This document shows positions 1-10,077 of a DNA stretch of 22,500 bases, one piece after another. Made by a program: the position numbers and the translations under genes. The notes under the pieces were generated by a model. It made no database searches and was not told where the DNA came from. It worked only from the letters and a program-made list of their open reading frames with translations. This DNA is from Penaeus vannamei (Eukaryota > Arthropoda > Malacostraca > Decapoda > Penaeidae): assembly GCF_042767895.1 (NCBI RefSeq), contig NC_091582.1, positions 11,412,856 to 11,435,355 of the forward strand, in the 5' to 3' direction. Positions within the stretch are counted from its first letter, which is position 1; each line of letters starts with the position of its first letter.

Positions 1-2499
1 GGTGACAGAGTGAAGCAGGATGAGTGCGTGACCAGGTGAGGACAGAGTGAGGGAGGGTGAGTGCGTGACCAGGTGAGGACAGAGTGTGGCAGGGTGAGTG
101 CGTGACCAGGTGAGGACAGAGTGAGGGAGGGGAACTGCGTGACCAGGTGAGGACAGAGATAGGGAGGGGGAGTGCGTGACCAGGTGAGGACAGAGTGAAG
201 GAGGGGGAGTGCGTGACTAGGTGAGGACAGAGTGAGGGAGGGTGAGTGCGTGACCAGGTGAGGACAGAGTGAGGCAGGGGGAGTGCGTGACCAGGTGAGG
301 ACAGAGTGAGGGAGGGGGAGTGCGTGACCAGGTGAGGACAGAGAGGCGAGGGGAGTGCGTGACCAGGTGAGGACAGAGTGAAGCAGGGGGAGTGCGTGAC
401 CAGGTGAGGACAGAGTGAGGCGAGGGGAGTGCATGGCCAGGTGAGGACAGAGTGAGGCGAGGGGAGTGCATGACCAGGTGAGGACAGAGTGAGGCGAGGG
501 GAGTGCATGACCAGGTGAGGACAGAGTGAGGCGAGGGGAGTGCCTGACCAGGTGAGGACAGAGTGAATCAGGGGGAGTGCGTGACCAGGTGAGGACAGAG
601 TGAATCAGGGGGAGTGCGTGACCAGGTGAGGACAGAGTGAAGCAGGGGGAGTGCGTGACCAGGTGAGGACAGAGTGAAGCAGGGGGACTACGTGACCAGG
701 TGAGGACAGAGTGAAGCAGGGGGAGATCGTGACCGGGTGAGGCAGGGGGAGTGCGTGACCAGGTGAGGACAGAGTGGGGGAGGGGGAGTGCGTGACCAGG
801 TGAGGACAGAGTGAGGCAGGGTGAGTGCGTGACCAGGTGAGGACAGAGTGAGGCGAGGGGAGTGCGTGACCAGGTGAGGACAGAGTGAGGCGAGGGGAGT
901 GTGTGACCAGGTGAGGACAGCGAGGCGAGGGGAGTGCGTGACCAAGTGAGGACAGAATGAAGCAGGGTGAGTGTGTGACCAGGTGAGGACAGAGTGAGGC
1001 AGGGGGAGTGCGTGACCAGGTGAGGACAGAGTGAAGCAGGGTGAGTGCGTGACCAGGTGAGGACAGAGTGAGGCAGGGGGAGTGCGTGACCAGGTGAGGA
1101 CAGAGTGAAGCAGGGGGAGTGCGTGACCAGGTGAGGACAGAGTGAGGCGAGGGGAGTGCGTGACCAGGCGAGGACAAAGTTAAGCAGGGGGAGTGCATGA
1201 CCAGGTGAGGACAGAGTGAAGCAGGGGGAGTGCGTGACCAGGTGAGGACAGAGTGAGGCGAGGGGAGTGCGTGACCAGGTGAGGACAGAGTGAAGCAGGG
1301 GGAGTGCATGACCAGGTGAGGACAGAGTGAAGCAGGGGGAGTGCGTGACCAGGTGAGGACAGAGTGAAGCAGGGGGAGTGCGTGACCAGGTGAGGACAGA
1401 GTGAAGCAGGGTGTGTGCGTGACCAGGTGAGGACAGAGTGAAGCAGGGTGAGTGTGTGACCAGGTGAGGACAGAGTGAAGCAGGGTGAGTGCGTGACCAG
1501 GTGAGGACAGAGTGAAGCAGGGGGAGTGCGTGACCAGGTGAGGACAGAGTGGGGGAGGGTGAGTGCGTGACCAGGTGAGGACAGAGTGAAGCAGGGTGAG
1601 TGCGTGATCAAGTGAAGACAGAGTGAAGCAGGGGGAGTGTGTGACCAGGTGAGGACAGAGTGAAGCAGGGGGAGTGTGTGACCAGGTGAGGACAGAGTGA
1701 GGCGAGGGGAGTGCGTGCCCAGGTGAGGACAGAGTGAAGCAGGGGGAGTGTGTGACCAGGTGAAGACAGAGCGAGGCAGGGGGAGTGCGTGACCAGGTGA
1801 GGACAGAGTGAAGCAGGGTGAGTGCGTGACCAGGTGAGGACAGAGTGAAGCAGGGGGAGTGCGTGACCAGGTGAGGACAGAGTGAAGCAGGGGGAGTGCG
1901 TGACCAGGTGAGGACAGAGTGAAGCAGGGGAAGTGCGTGACCAGGTGAGGACAGAGTGAGGCGAGGGGAGTGCGTGACCAGGTGAGGACAGAGTGAAGCA
2001 GGGGGAGTGCGTGACTAGGTGAGGACAGAGTGAAGCAGGGTGAGTGCGTTACCAGGTGAGGACAGTGAATCAGGGGAAGTGCATGAGCAGGTGAGGACAG
2101 AGAGGCGAGGGGAGTGCGTGACCAGGTGAGGACAGAGTGAGGCGAGGGGAGTGCGTGACCAGGTGAGGACAGAGTGAGGCGAGGGGAGTGCGTGAGCAGG
2201 TGAGACAGAGTGAGGCGAGGGGAGTGCGTGAGCAGGTGAGGACAGAGTGAGGCGAGGGGATTGCGTGACCAGGTGAGGACAGAGTGAGGCGAGGGGAGTG
2301 CATGACCAGGTGAGGAAAAAGTAAGGCGAGGGGAGTGCGTGACCAGGTGAGGACAGAGTGAAGCAGGGGGAGTGCGTGACCAGGTGAGGACAGAGTGAGG
2401 CAGGGTGAGTGCGTGACCAGGTGAGGACAGAGTGAGGCAGGGTGAGTGCGTGACCAGGTGAGGACAGAGTGAGGCGAGGGGAGTGCGTGACCAGGTGAG

Positions 2500-2835
2500 G
2501 ACAGAGTGAGGCGAGGGGAGTGCGTGACCAGGTGAGAACAGAGTGAAGCGAGGGGAGTGCGTGACCAGGTGAGGACAGAGTGAGGCAGGGTGAGTGCGTG
2601 ACCAGGTGAGGACAGAGTGAAGCAGGGGGAGTGCGTGACCAGGTGAGAACAGAGTGAGGCGAGGGGAGTGCGTGACCAGGTGAGGACAGAGTGAGGCAGG
2701 GGGAGTGCGTGACCAGGTGAGGACAGAGTGAGGCGAGGGGAGTGCGTGACCAGGTGAGAACAGAGTGAGGCGAGGGGAGTGCGTGACCAGGTGAGGACAG
2801 AGTGAGGCAGGGTGAGTGCGTGACCAGGTGAGGAC
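2500..2835. repeat. Local 111-bp (3-unit) higher-order repeat
   Basis: The rare variant GTGAGAACAGAGTGA (AA in place of GG) appears at 2532, 2643 and 2754, exactly 111 bases apart. The three-unit blocks between them carry the same order of GCGAGGGG- and GCAGGG-type units. This is a recent tandem amplification of a trimer inside the array. Outer limits are approximate. Confidence 0.75.
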
Positions 2836-3440
2836 AGAGTGAGGCGAGGGGAGTGCGTGACCAGGTGAGGACAGAGTGAGGCGAGGGGAGTGCGTGACCA
2901 GGTGAGGACAGAGTGAGGCAGGGGGAGTGCGTGACCAGGTGAGGACAGAGAGGCGAGGGGAGTGCGTGACCAGGTGAGGACAGAGTGAAACAGGGTGAGT
3001 GCATGACCAGGTGAGGACAGTGAAGCAGGGTGAGTGCGTGACCAGGTGAGGACAGAGTGAAGGAGGGGGAGTGCGTGACCAGGTGAGGACAGAGTGAAAC
3101 AGGGTGAGTGCATGACCAGGTGAGGACAGAATGAAGCAGGGGCAGTGCGTGACCAGGTGAGGACAGAGTGAAGCAGGGTGAGTGCGTGACCAGGTGAGGA
3201 CAGAGTGAGGCGAGGGGAGTGCGTGGCCAGGTGAGGACAGAGTGAAGCAGGGGCAGTGCGTGACCAGGTGAGGACAGAGTGAAGCAGGGTTAATGCGTGA
3301 CCAGGTGAGGACAGAGTGAAGCAGGGGCAGTGCGTGACCAGGAGAGGACTGAGTGAGGCAGGGGGAGTGCGTGACCAGGTGAGGACAGAGTGAGGCGAGG
3401 GGAGTGTGTGACTAGGTGAGGACAGAGTGAAGCAGGGAGA

Positions 3441-3506
3441 GTTTTTATTTTATTTTCTCATTCTCTCTCTGTGTTATTTCTCTATTTATCTATCTGGCTA
3501 TTTCTC
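3441..3506. repeat. Internal pyrimidine-rich insert (array-edge module), copy 1
   Basis: A 66-bp non-satellite segment starting GTTTTTATTTTATTTTCTC and ending CTGGCTATTTCTC interrupts the array. It is nearly the same as the sequence at the right edge of the array (7633-7698). The satellite units before it are also shared with the edge: CAGGAGAGGACTGAG about 100 bp upstream occurs at both places, with one constant offset of 4,192. Confidence 0.93.
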
Positions 3507-4623
3507 AGAGTGAAGCAGGGTGAGTTTGTGACCAGGTGAGGACAGAGTGAGGCGAGGGGAGTGCGTGACCAGGTGAGGACAGAGTGAGGCAGGGGGACTG
3601 CGTGACCAGGTGAGGACAGAGTGAGGTGAGGGGTATGTGTGATCAAGTGAGGACAGTGAAGCGAGGGGAGTGTGTGACCAGGTGAGGACAGCGAGGCGAG
3701 GGGAGTGCGTGACCAGGTGAGGACAGAGTGAGGTGAGGGATATGTGTGACCAGGTGAGGACAGAGTGAAGCAGGGGGAGTGCGTGACCAGGTGAGGACAG
3801 AGTGAGGCGAGGGGAGTGTGTGAACAATTGAGGACAGAGTTAGGCGAGGGGAGTGCGTGACCAGGTGAGGACAGAGTGAGGTGAGGGATATGTGTGACCA
3901 GGTGAGGACAGAGTGAAGCAGGGGGAGTGCGTGACCAGGTGAGGACAGAGTGAAGCAGGGTGAGTGCGTGACAAGGTGAGGATAGAGTGAGGCAGGGTGA
4001 GTGCGTGACCAGGTGAGGACAGAGTGAGGCGAGGGGAGTGCGTGACCAGGTGAGGACAGAGTGAGGCGAGGGGAGTGCGTGACCAAGTGAGGACAGTGAA
4101 GCGAGGGGAGTGCGTGACCAGGTGAGGACAGAGTGAGGTGAGGAGTGTGTGTGACCATGTGAGGACAGAGTGAAGCAGGGTGAGTTTGTGACCAGGTGAG
4201 GACAGAGTGAAGCAGGGTGAGTTTGTGACCAGGTGAGGACAGAGTGAGGCGAGGGGAGTGCGTGACCAGGTGAGGACAGAGTGAGGCGAGGGGAGTGTGT
4301 GACCAGGTGAGGACAGCGAGGCGAGGGGAGTGCGTGACCAAGTGAGGACAGAGTGAAGCAGGGTGAGTGTGTGACCAGGTGAGGACAGAGTGAGGCAGGG
4401 GGAGTGCGTGACCAGGTGAGGACAGAGTGAGGCAGGAGGAGTGCGTGACCAGGTGAGGACAGAGTGAGGCAGGGGGACTGCGTGACCAGGTGAGGACAGA
4501 GTGAGGCGAGGGGAGTGCGTGACCAGGTGAGGACAGAGTGAGGTGAGGGGTGCGTGACCAGGTGAGGACAGAGTGAGGCGAGGGGAGTGTGTGACTAGGT
4601 GAGGACAGAGTGAAGCAGGGAGA
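3441..4623. repeat. 1,183-bp higher-order repeat, copy 1
   Basis: It begins with the 66-bp pyrimidine insert at 3441 and runs to the base before the identical insert at 4624. Rare variant units recur in copy 2 at a constant offset of 1,183: GTATGTGTGATCAAG at 3633/4816, TATGTGTGACC at 3741/4924, TGAACAATTG at 3821/5004 and ACAAGGTGAGGATAG at 3971/5154. The length is one base short of 32 units (1,184). Confidence 0.9.
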
Positions 4624-4689
4624 GTTTTTATTTTATTTTCTCATTCTCTCTCTGTGTTATTTCTCTATTTATCTATCTGGCTATTTCTC
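4624..4689. repeat. Internal pyrimidine-rich insert (array-edge module), copy 2
   Basis: The same 66-bp segment as at 3441-3506. It marks the start of the second higher-order repeat copy. Satellite units resume immediately after it with AGAGTGAAGCAGGG. Confidence 0.93.
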
Positions 4690-5700
4690 AGAGTGAAGCA
4701 GGGGGAGTGCATGGCCAGGTGAGGACAGAGTGAGGCGAGGGGAGTGTGTGACTAGGTTAGGACAGAGTGAGGCGAGGGGAGTGCGTGACCAGGTGAGGAC
4801 AGAGTGAGGTGAGGGGTATGTGTGATCAAGTGAGGACAGTGAAGCGAGGGGAGTGTGTGACCAGGTGAGGACAGCGAGGCGAGGGGAGTGCGTGACCAGG
4901 TGAGGACAGAGTGAGGTGAGGGATATGTGTGACCAGGTGAGGACAGAGTGAAGCAGGGGGAGTGCGTGACCAGGTGAGGACAGAGTGAGGCGAGGGGAGT
5001 GTGTGAACAATTGAGGACAGAGTTAGGCGAGGGGAGTGCGTGACCAGGTGAGGACAGAGTGAGGTGAGGGATATGTGTGACCAGGTGAGGACAGAGTGAA
5101 GCAGGGGGAGTGCGTGACCAGGTGAGGACAGAGTGAAGCAGGGGGAGTGCGTGACAAGGTGAGGATAGAGTGAGGCAGGGTGAGTGCGTGACCAGGTGAG
5201 GACAGAGTGAGGCGAGGGGAGTGCGTGACCAAGTGAGGACAGTGAAGCGAGGGGAGTGCGTGACCAAGTGAGGATAGCGAGGCGAGGGGAGTGCGTGACC
5301 AGGTGAGGACAGAGTGAGGTGAGGAGTGTGTGTGACCATGTGAGGACAGAGTGAAGCAGGGTGAGTTTGTGACCAGGTGAGGACAGAGTGAGGCGAGGGG
5401 AGTGCGTGACCAGGTGAGGACAGAGTGAGGCGAGGGGAGTGTGTGACCAGGTGAGGACAGCGAGGCGAGGGGAGTGCGTGACCAAGTGAGGACAGAGTGA
5501 AGCAGGGTGAGTGTGTGACCAGGTGAGGACAGAGTGAGGCAGGGGGAGTGCGTGACCAGGTGAGGACAGAGTGAGGCAGGGGGAGTGCGTGACCAGGTGA
5601 GGACAGAGTGAGGCAGGGGGACTGCGTGACCAGGTGAGGACAGAGTGAGGCGAGGGGAGTGCGTGACCAGGTGAGGACAGAGTGAGGTGAGGGGTGTGTG
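4624..5700. repeat. 1,183-bp higher-order repeat, copy 2 (partial, one unit shorter)
   Basis: It matches copy 1 in unit order. The offset is 1,183 up to about 5155, then 1,181 at ACCATGTGAGG (4154/5335), then 1,144 for later markers such as CAGCGAGGCG (4314/5458) and GACTGCGTG (4476/5620). The drop of 37 is a one-unit difference: copy 1 has two GAGTTTGTGACC units near 4187-4230 and copy 2 has one. Similarity is lost at about 5695-5700. Confidence 0.85.
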
Positions 5701-7968
5701 ACCAGGTGAGGACAGAATGAAGTAGGGTGAGTGTGACCATGTGAGGACAGAGTGAGGCGAGGGGAGTGTGTGACTAGATGAGGACAGAGTGAGGTGAGGG
5801 GTGTGTGTGACCAGGTGAGGACAGAGTGAAGCAGGGTGAGTGTGTGACCATGTGAGGACAGTGAGGCGAGGGGAGTGCGTTACCAGGTGAGGACAGAGTG
5901 AAGCAGGGTGAGTGTGTGACCATGTGAGGACAGTGAGGCGAGGGGAGTGCATGACCAGGTGAGGACAGAGTGAAGCAGGGTGAGTGTGTGACCAGGTGAG
6001 GACAGAGTGAGGCGAGGGGAGTGCGTGACCAGGTGAGGACAGGGTGAGGCGAGAGGAATGTGACCAGGTGAGGACAGAGTGAGGCAGGGGAAGTGCATGA
6101 CTAGGTGAGGACAGAGTGAGGCGAGGGGAGTGCGTGACCAGGTGAGGACAGAGTGAAGCAGGGTGAGTGTGTGACCAGGTGAGGGCAGAGTGCGTGACTA
6201 GGTGAGGACAGAGTGAGGCGAGGGGAGTGTGTAACCAGGTGAGGACAGAGTGAAGCGAGGGGAGTGTGTGACCAGGTGCGGACAAAGTGAGGCGTGGGGA
6301 GTGCGTTACCAGGTGAGGACAGAGTGAGGCAGGGGGAGTGCATGACCAGGTGAGGACAGAGTGAGGCGAGGGGAGTGCGTGACCATGTGAGGACAGAGTG
6401 AGGCGAGGGGAGTGTGTGACCAGGTGAGGACAGAGTGAGGCAGGGTGAGTGCATGACCAGGTGAGGACAGAGTGAGGTGAGGGGAGTCCATGACCTGGTG
6501 AGGATAGAATGAGGCGAGGGAAGTGCGTTACCAGGTGAGGACAGGGTGAGTGCGTTACCAGGTGAGGACAGAGTGAGGCGAGGGGAGTGCGTGACCAGGT
6601 GAGGACAGAGTGAGGCGAGGGGAGTGCGTGACCAGGTGAGGACAGAGTGAGGTGAGGGGTGTGTGTGACCAGGTGAGGACAGAGTGAAGCAGGGTGAGTG
6701 TGTGACCAGGTGAGGACAGAGTGAAGCGAGGGGAGTGCGTGACCAGGTGAGGACAGAGTGAGGTGAGGGGTGTGTGTGACCAGGTGAGGACAGAGTGAAG
6801 CAGGGTGAGTGTGTGACCAGGTGAGGACAGTGAAGTGAGGGGAGTGCATGACCAGGTGAGGACTGAGTGAGGCAAGGGGAGTGTGTGACCAGGTGAGGAC
6901 AGAGTGAAGCAGGGTGAGTGTGTGACCAGGTGAGGACAGAGTGAGGCGAGGGGAGTGCGTGACCAGGTGAGGACAGTGAGGCGAGGGGAGTGCGTGACCA
7001 GGTGAGGACAGAGTGAGGCAGGGGGAGTGCATGACCAGGTGAGGACAGAGTGAGGCAAGGGGAGTGCATGACCAGGTGAGGACAGAGTGAGGCGAGGGAA
7101 GTGTGTGACCAGGTGAGGACAGAGTGAAGCAGGGTGAGTGTGTGACCAGGTGAGGGCAGAGTGAGGTGAGGGGAGTGTGTGACCAAGTGAGGACAGAGTG
7201 AAGCAGGGTGAGTGAGGCAAGGGGAGTGCATGACCAGGTGAGGAAAAAGTAAGGCGAGGGGAGTGCGTGACCAGGTGAGGACAGAGTGAGGTGAGGGGAG
7301 TGCGTGACCAGGTGAGGACAGAGTGAGATGAGGGGAGTGTGTGACTAGGTGAGGACAGAGTGAGGCCAGGGGAGTGCGTGACCAGGTGAGGACAGAGTGA
7401 GGCAGGGGGAGTGCGTGACCAGGTGAGGACAGAGTGAGGCAGGGGGAGTGCGTGACCAGGTGAGGACAGAGTGAGGCAGGGGGAGTGCGTGACCAGGTGA
7501 GGACAGAGTGAAGCAGGGGCAGTGCGTGACCAGGAGAGGACTGAGTGAGGCAGGGGGAGTGCGTGACCAGGTGAGGACAGAGTGAGGCAAGGGGAGTGTG
7601 TGACTAGGTGAGGACAGAGTGAAGCAGGGGGAGTTTTTATTTTATTCTCTCATTCTCTCTCTGTGTTATTTCTCTCTTTATCTATCTGGCTATTTCTCTC
7701 TCTTTTATTTTCTCATTCTTTCTATCTCTTTCTCTTTCTCCCTTTCTCTTCCATTCTCATTTCTCTCTCTCTCTCTCTTTCTCTTTCTCTTCCATTCTCA
7801 TTTTTCTCTCTCTCTTTCTCTATCTATCTCTATCTCCATCTCTCTCATGCTCTCTCTTTTATTCTCTCAATCTCTCATCCTCTTTGATTCTTTCATTGTC
7901 TCTATCTCTTTCATTCTCTCATTCTCTTTCTCTCTCTTTCATTCTTTCTCTCTAGTTTATTCTCTCCT

Positions 7969-8097
<129 letters not shown>

Positions 8098-8131
8098 CTC
8101 TCTCTTTCTCTCTCTCTTTTTCTCTCTCTCT

Positions 8132-8136
<5 letters not shown>

Positions 8137-8222
<86 letters not shown>
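8137..8222. repeat. (CT)n microsatellite, about 43 units
   Basis: A second uninterrupted CT run, separated from the first by a short segment containing three TTTTT/TTT interruptions and ended by CATTCTC. Confidence 0.97.
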
Positions 8223-8225
<3 letters not shown>

Positions 8226-8843
8226 CTCTATCTCTCTCCTCTCTGTCACACTCATTCTCTCTCTCTCTCCCTCATTCTCTGTCTCTTTCTCTATCTATCT
8301 ATGTATCTATCTCTATCTCTCTCATGCTCTATCTCTTATATTCTCTCATTCTCTCATTGTCTCTTTCATTCTTTCATTGTCTCATTGTCTCTTTCATTCT
8401 TTCATTGTCTCATTCTCTCTCCCTCTTTCATTGTCTCATTCTCTCTCTTTCATTCTCTCATTCTCTATCTCTTTCATTTTCTCATTCTCTCTCTCTCTCT
8501 TTCATTTTGTCATTCCCTTTTTCTTTCATTCTTTCATTCTCTCTCTTCTCTTTCATTCTCTCATTCTCTCTCTCTCTCTCATTCTCTAATTCTCTCTCTA
8601 TTTTATTCTCTCATTCTCTCTCTCTATTTTATTCTCTCATTCTCTCTCTATTTTATTCTCTCATTTTCATTTCTCTCTGTGTGTCTATCTATCTCTCTAT
8701 ATAGCATACTGCATAGTCCTGCATTCATAATGCAAACCCAACACCACGTGAGTGCTCCCTCTCGGAATGAGCTAGCACGGTGTGTGAGTATAGCAGTCCA
8801 TGTGGTGAGTTCGCCATGCCACCGCCACGCCCACGGTTCAGGA

Positions 8844-8849
8844 TATAAA
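8844..8849 (+). promoter_or_regulatory. TATA box of the LTR-like element
   Basis: TATAAA in the context CAGGATATAAACACT, 231 bases before the AATAAA of the same element. That is a normal U3-to-R spacing for a compact LTR. Confidence 0.5.
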
Positions 8850-9074
8850 CACTAACCCGGCCTGACCCAAGGTCTCACACCCTCAGCAAGCCTGCCCTCA
8901 GCAGGGTAGGTCTTGTGCACCCTCACTCGCTTACCAGAGCGACCTCACACTCGTGGCCAGCCGTAGCGCTGCCTCTCTGGTGGATAGGCCTGGCTTACAC
9001 TCCGCACTGACCACCAGTATATTGTGCTCTTCGTATCGCTTTATTATTATCATATGTGTTTCATTAGTGTTATT

Positions 9075-9080
9075 AATAAA
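9075..9080 (+). promoter_or_regulatory. Poly(A) signal of the LTR-like element
   Basis: AATAAA within TATTAATAAAGTGTGAAG. It lies upstream of the predicted 3' terminus at 9153. If active, it would end transcripts prematurely inside the host gene's intron. Confidence 0.5.
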
Positions 9081-9153
9081 GTGTGAAGTCACGTCGGTGT
9101 ATCACTACTATCCACCAGTATTCAATCTATATAGGAGGTCATCGCCTCTTACA

Positions 9154-9164
9154 ATCTATCTCTA

Positions 9165-9198
<34 letters not shown>

Positions 9199-9342
9199 AT
9201 TATCTCATTCCTTCTCTCTCTTTTGTTCTCTCATTCTCTCTCTCTCTCTTATTCTCTCATTCTCTATGTATTTAATTCTTTCTCTGTTTCATTCTCTCTC
9301 TCTTTCATTCATTCTCTCTCCTCTCCTTTCCATTCTCAATTT
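9154..9342. repeat. Pyrimidine-rich repeat, right-hand remainder
   Basis: It resumes CTATCTCTCTCATTCTCTC-type repeats directly after the LTR-like element and fades into unique sequence at CATTCTCAATTTAAAGC. It is the right half of the domain split by the insertion. Confidence 0.9.
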
Positions 9343-9489
9343 AAAGCTTTGGGAAATACTCTACCCTTTTGATTGAAGAATTACAGATTGTTGTTTAAGA
9401 AGGTTAAATACAAAAAGTTATAAGTCATTCAGTTAAACTGCTGTATGTTTTTGCAACCTCACCAAGCTTACAGTGTGCTTTGTTTCCAG

Positions 9490-9633
9490 TGTGCCTGATA
9501 TAGGAAGTGAAATAAAACCTGTTTCAAGCTGGGATGAGGAAGGTGACAAAACCATTGAGAGCAATGACGATTCAACAAACCAGCCGGCTCATTCAGCTGA
9601 AGTGCAGGTCCCAGCAGGAGATGTTTATGCAAG
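9490..9633 (+). CDS. Internal coding exon of an unidentified acidic protein
   Basis: Acceptor TGCTTTGTTTCCAG ends at 9489 and donor AAG|GTGAGC follows 9633. The 144-nt exon is open in one frame, starting with the last base of a split codon and then GTG at 9491. It encodes about 47 residues that are polar, acidic and disordered (for example DIGSEIKPVSSWDEEGDKT). The frame is open upstream only to a stop at 9434 and has no ATG, so this is an internal exon that needs an earlier exon upstream. The exon ends two bases into an AGG codon, completed by the first base of the exon at 13376. I do not recognise the protein. Confidence 0.82.
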
Positions 9634-10077
9634 GTGAGCTTTGGTTGACTTTAATTGATTTTTAAGAATGTTTACGGTCAGAAGCAGACAGTGCATTTTT
9701 ATTGTTGTAATGTGTAAACTAAAGGAAAAAGTTAAGAGTGAAAGTATACAGAAATATATTTTAAATACTACATGTAAAAGTCTAAGCACAGATAAGAAAT
9801 TTCCAACTTGACCATTTTCATAGTTTTTATGGAAAAAAGTTACTAAAGAAAAATCAAAGCACTTTTAGTGGAGAAGCCACTAGAGCAACCCTTTCATAGA
9901 ATTAATTCTCCAAGTGTATACTTGAGAGAATGGAAATTCTTAGTTTATATCTATATCGCACTTGATTGAAGTCTGTATGAAGATAAGTTTTTGTAGACCA
10001 AAACACAGAAAGGAAGGATATTTGTGCAAAATGAAAAACTTGTCAGGATTAGATGGTGTGGTATGTCTAGATTGAGT

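Larger units (their letters stand above)
1..7632. repeat. 37-bp tandem satellite/minisatellite array, about 200 copies
   Basis: A motif containing GTGACCAGGTGAGGACAGAG recurs every 37 bases: the ACCAGG anchor lies at 31, 68 and 105 and so on, almost without break to 7632. The remainder of the unit varies among a few subtypes (TGAGGCGAGGGGAGTGC, TGAAGCAGGGGGAGTGC, TGAGGCAGGGTGAGTGC), with occasional 2-5 bp indels. The plus strand is strongly purine-rich. The array is already in phase at base 1, so it continues to the left. The consensus has no stop codon in any minus-strand frame, so minus ORFs of up to 669 codons occur; they read a 37-residue peptide period because three units make 111 nt. 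I treat these as non-coding. I do not recognise the family. The array probably lies in an intron of the plus-strand gene whose exon starts at 9490. Confidence 0.97.
8701..9153 (+). mobile_element. Probable solo LTR of a Gypsy-type retrotransposon
   Basis: A segment of about 450 bp of balanced composition sits inside the pyrimidine domain, which continues on both sides. It has LTR architecture: a TATAAA box at 8844-8849, an AATAAA at 9075-9080 followed by a GT-containing stretch, and a terminal CTTACA ending at 9153. That would give U3, R and U5 in plus orientation. No internal retrotransposon genes (gag, protease, reverse transcriptase) flank it, hence solo LTR. The 5' edge is uncertain: a TG at 8710 is one candidate, and no clean target-site duplication can be read because the flanks are simple repeats. 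An unrelated inserted repeat remains possible. Confidence 0.55.

Noticed and set aside
5023..7032. A 669-codon minus-strand ORF, with similar ORFs elsewhere in 217-7590
   Set aside because: All arise from a 37-bp repeat lacking stops in every minus frame. They overlap one another in different frames, start at deaminated CpG sites, and show no domain.
1..7632. CRISPR array (regular direct repeats)
   Set aside because: There are no unique spacers: the units abut directly and the whole 37 bp is the repeat. The surroundings are eukaryotic and there are no cas genes.
1..7632. CAGGTG E-box in each unit as a Snail/ZEB-type transcription-factor decoy
   Set aside because: The hexamer is truly present about 200 times, but it is contained in the splice-donor-like CAGGTGAG and in purine-rich repeat. 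Nothing in the sequence favours factor binding.
8953..9372. A 139-codon plus-strand ORF
   Set aside because: It spans the LTR-like element and the simple repeat beside it. No protein family resemblance, and it is explained by those features.
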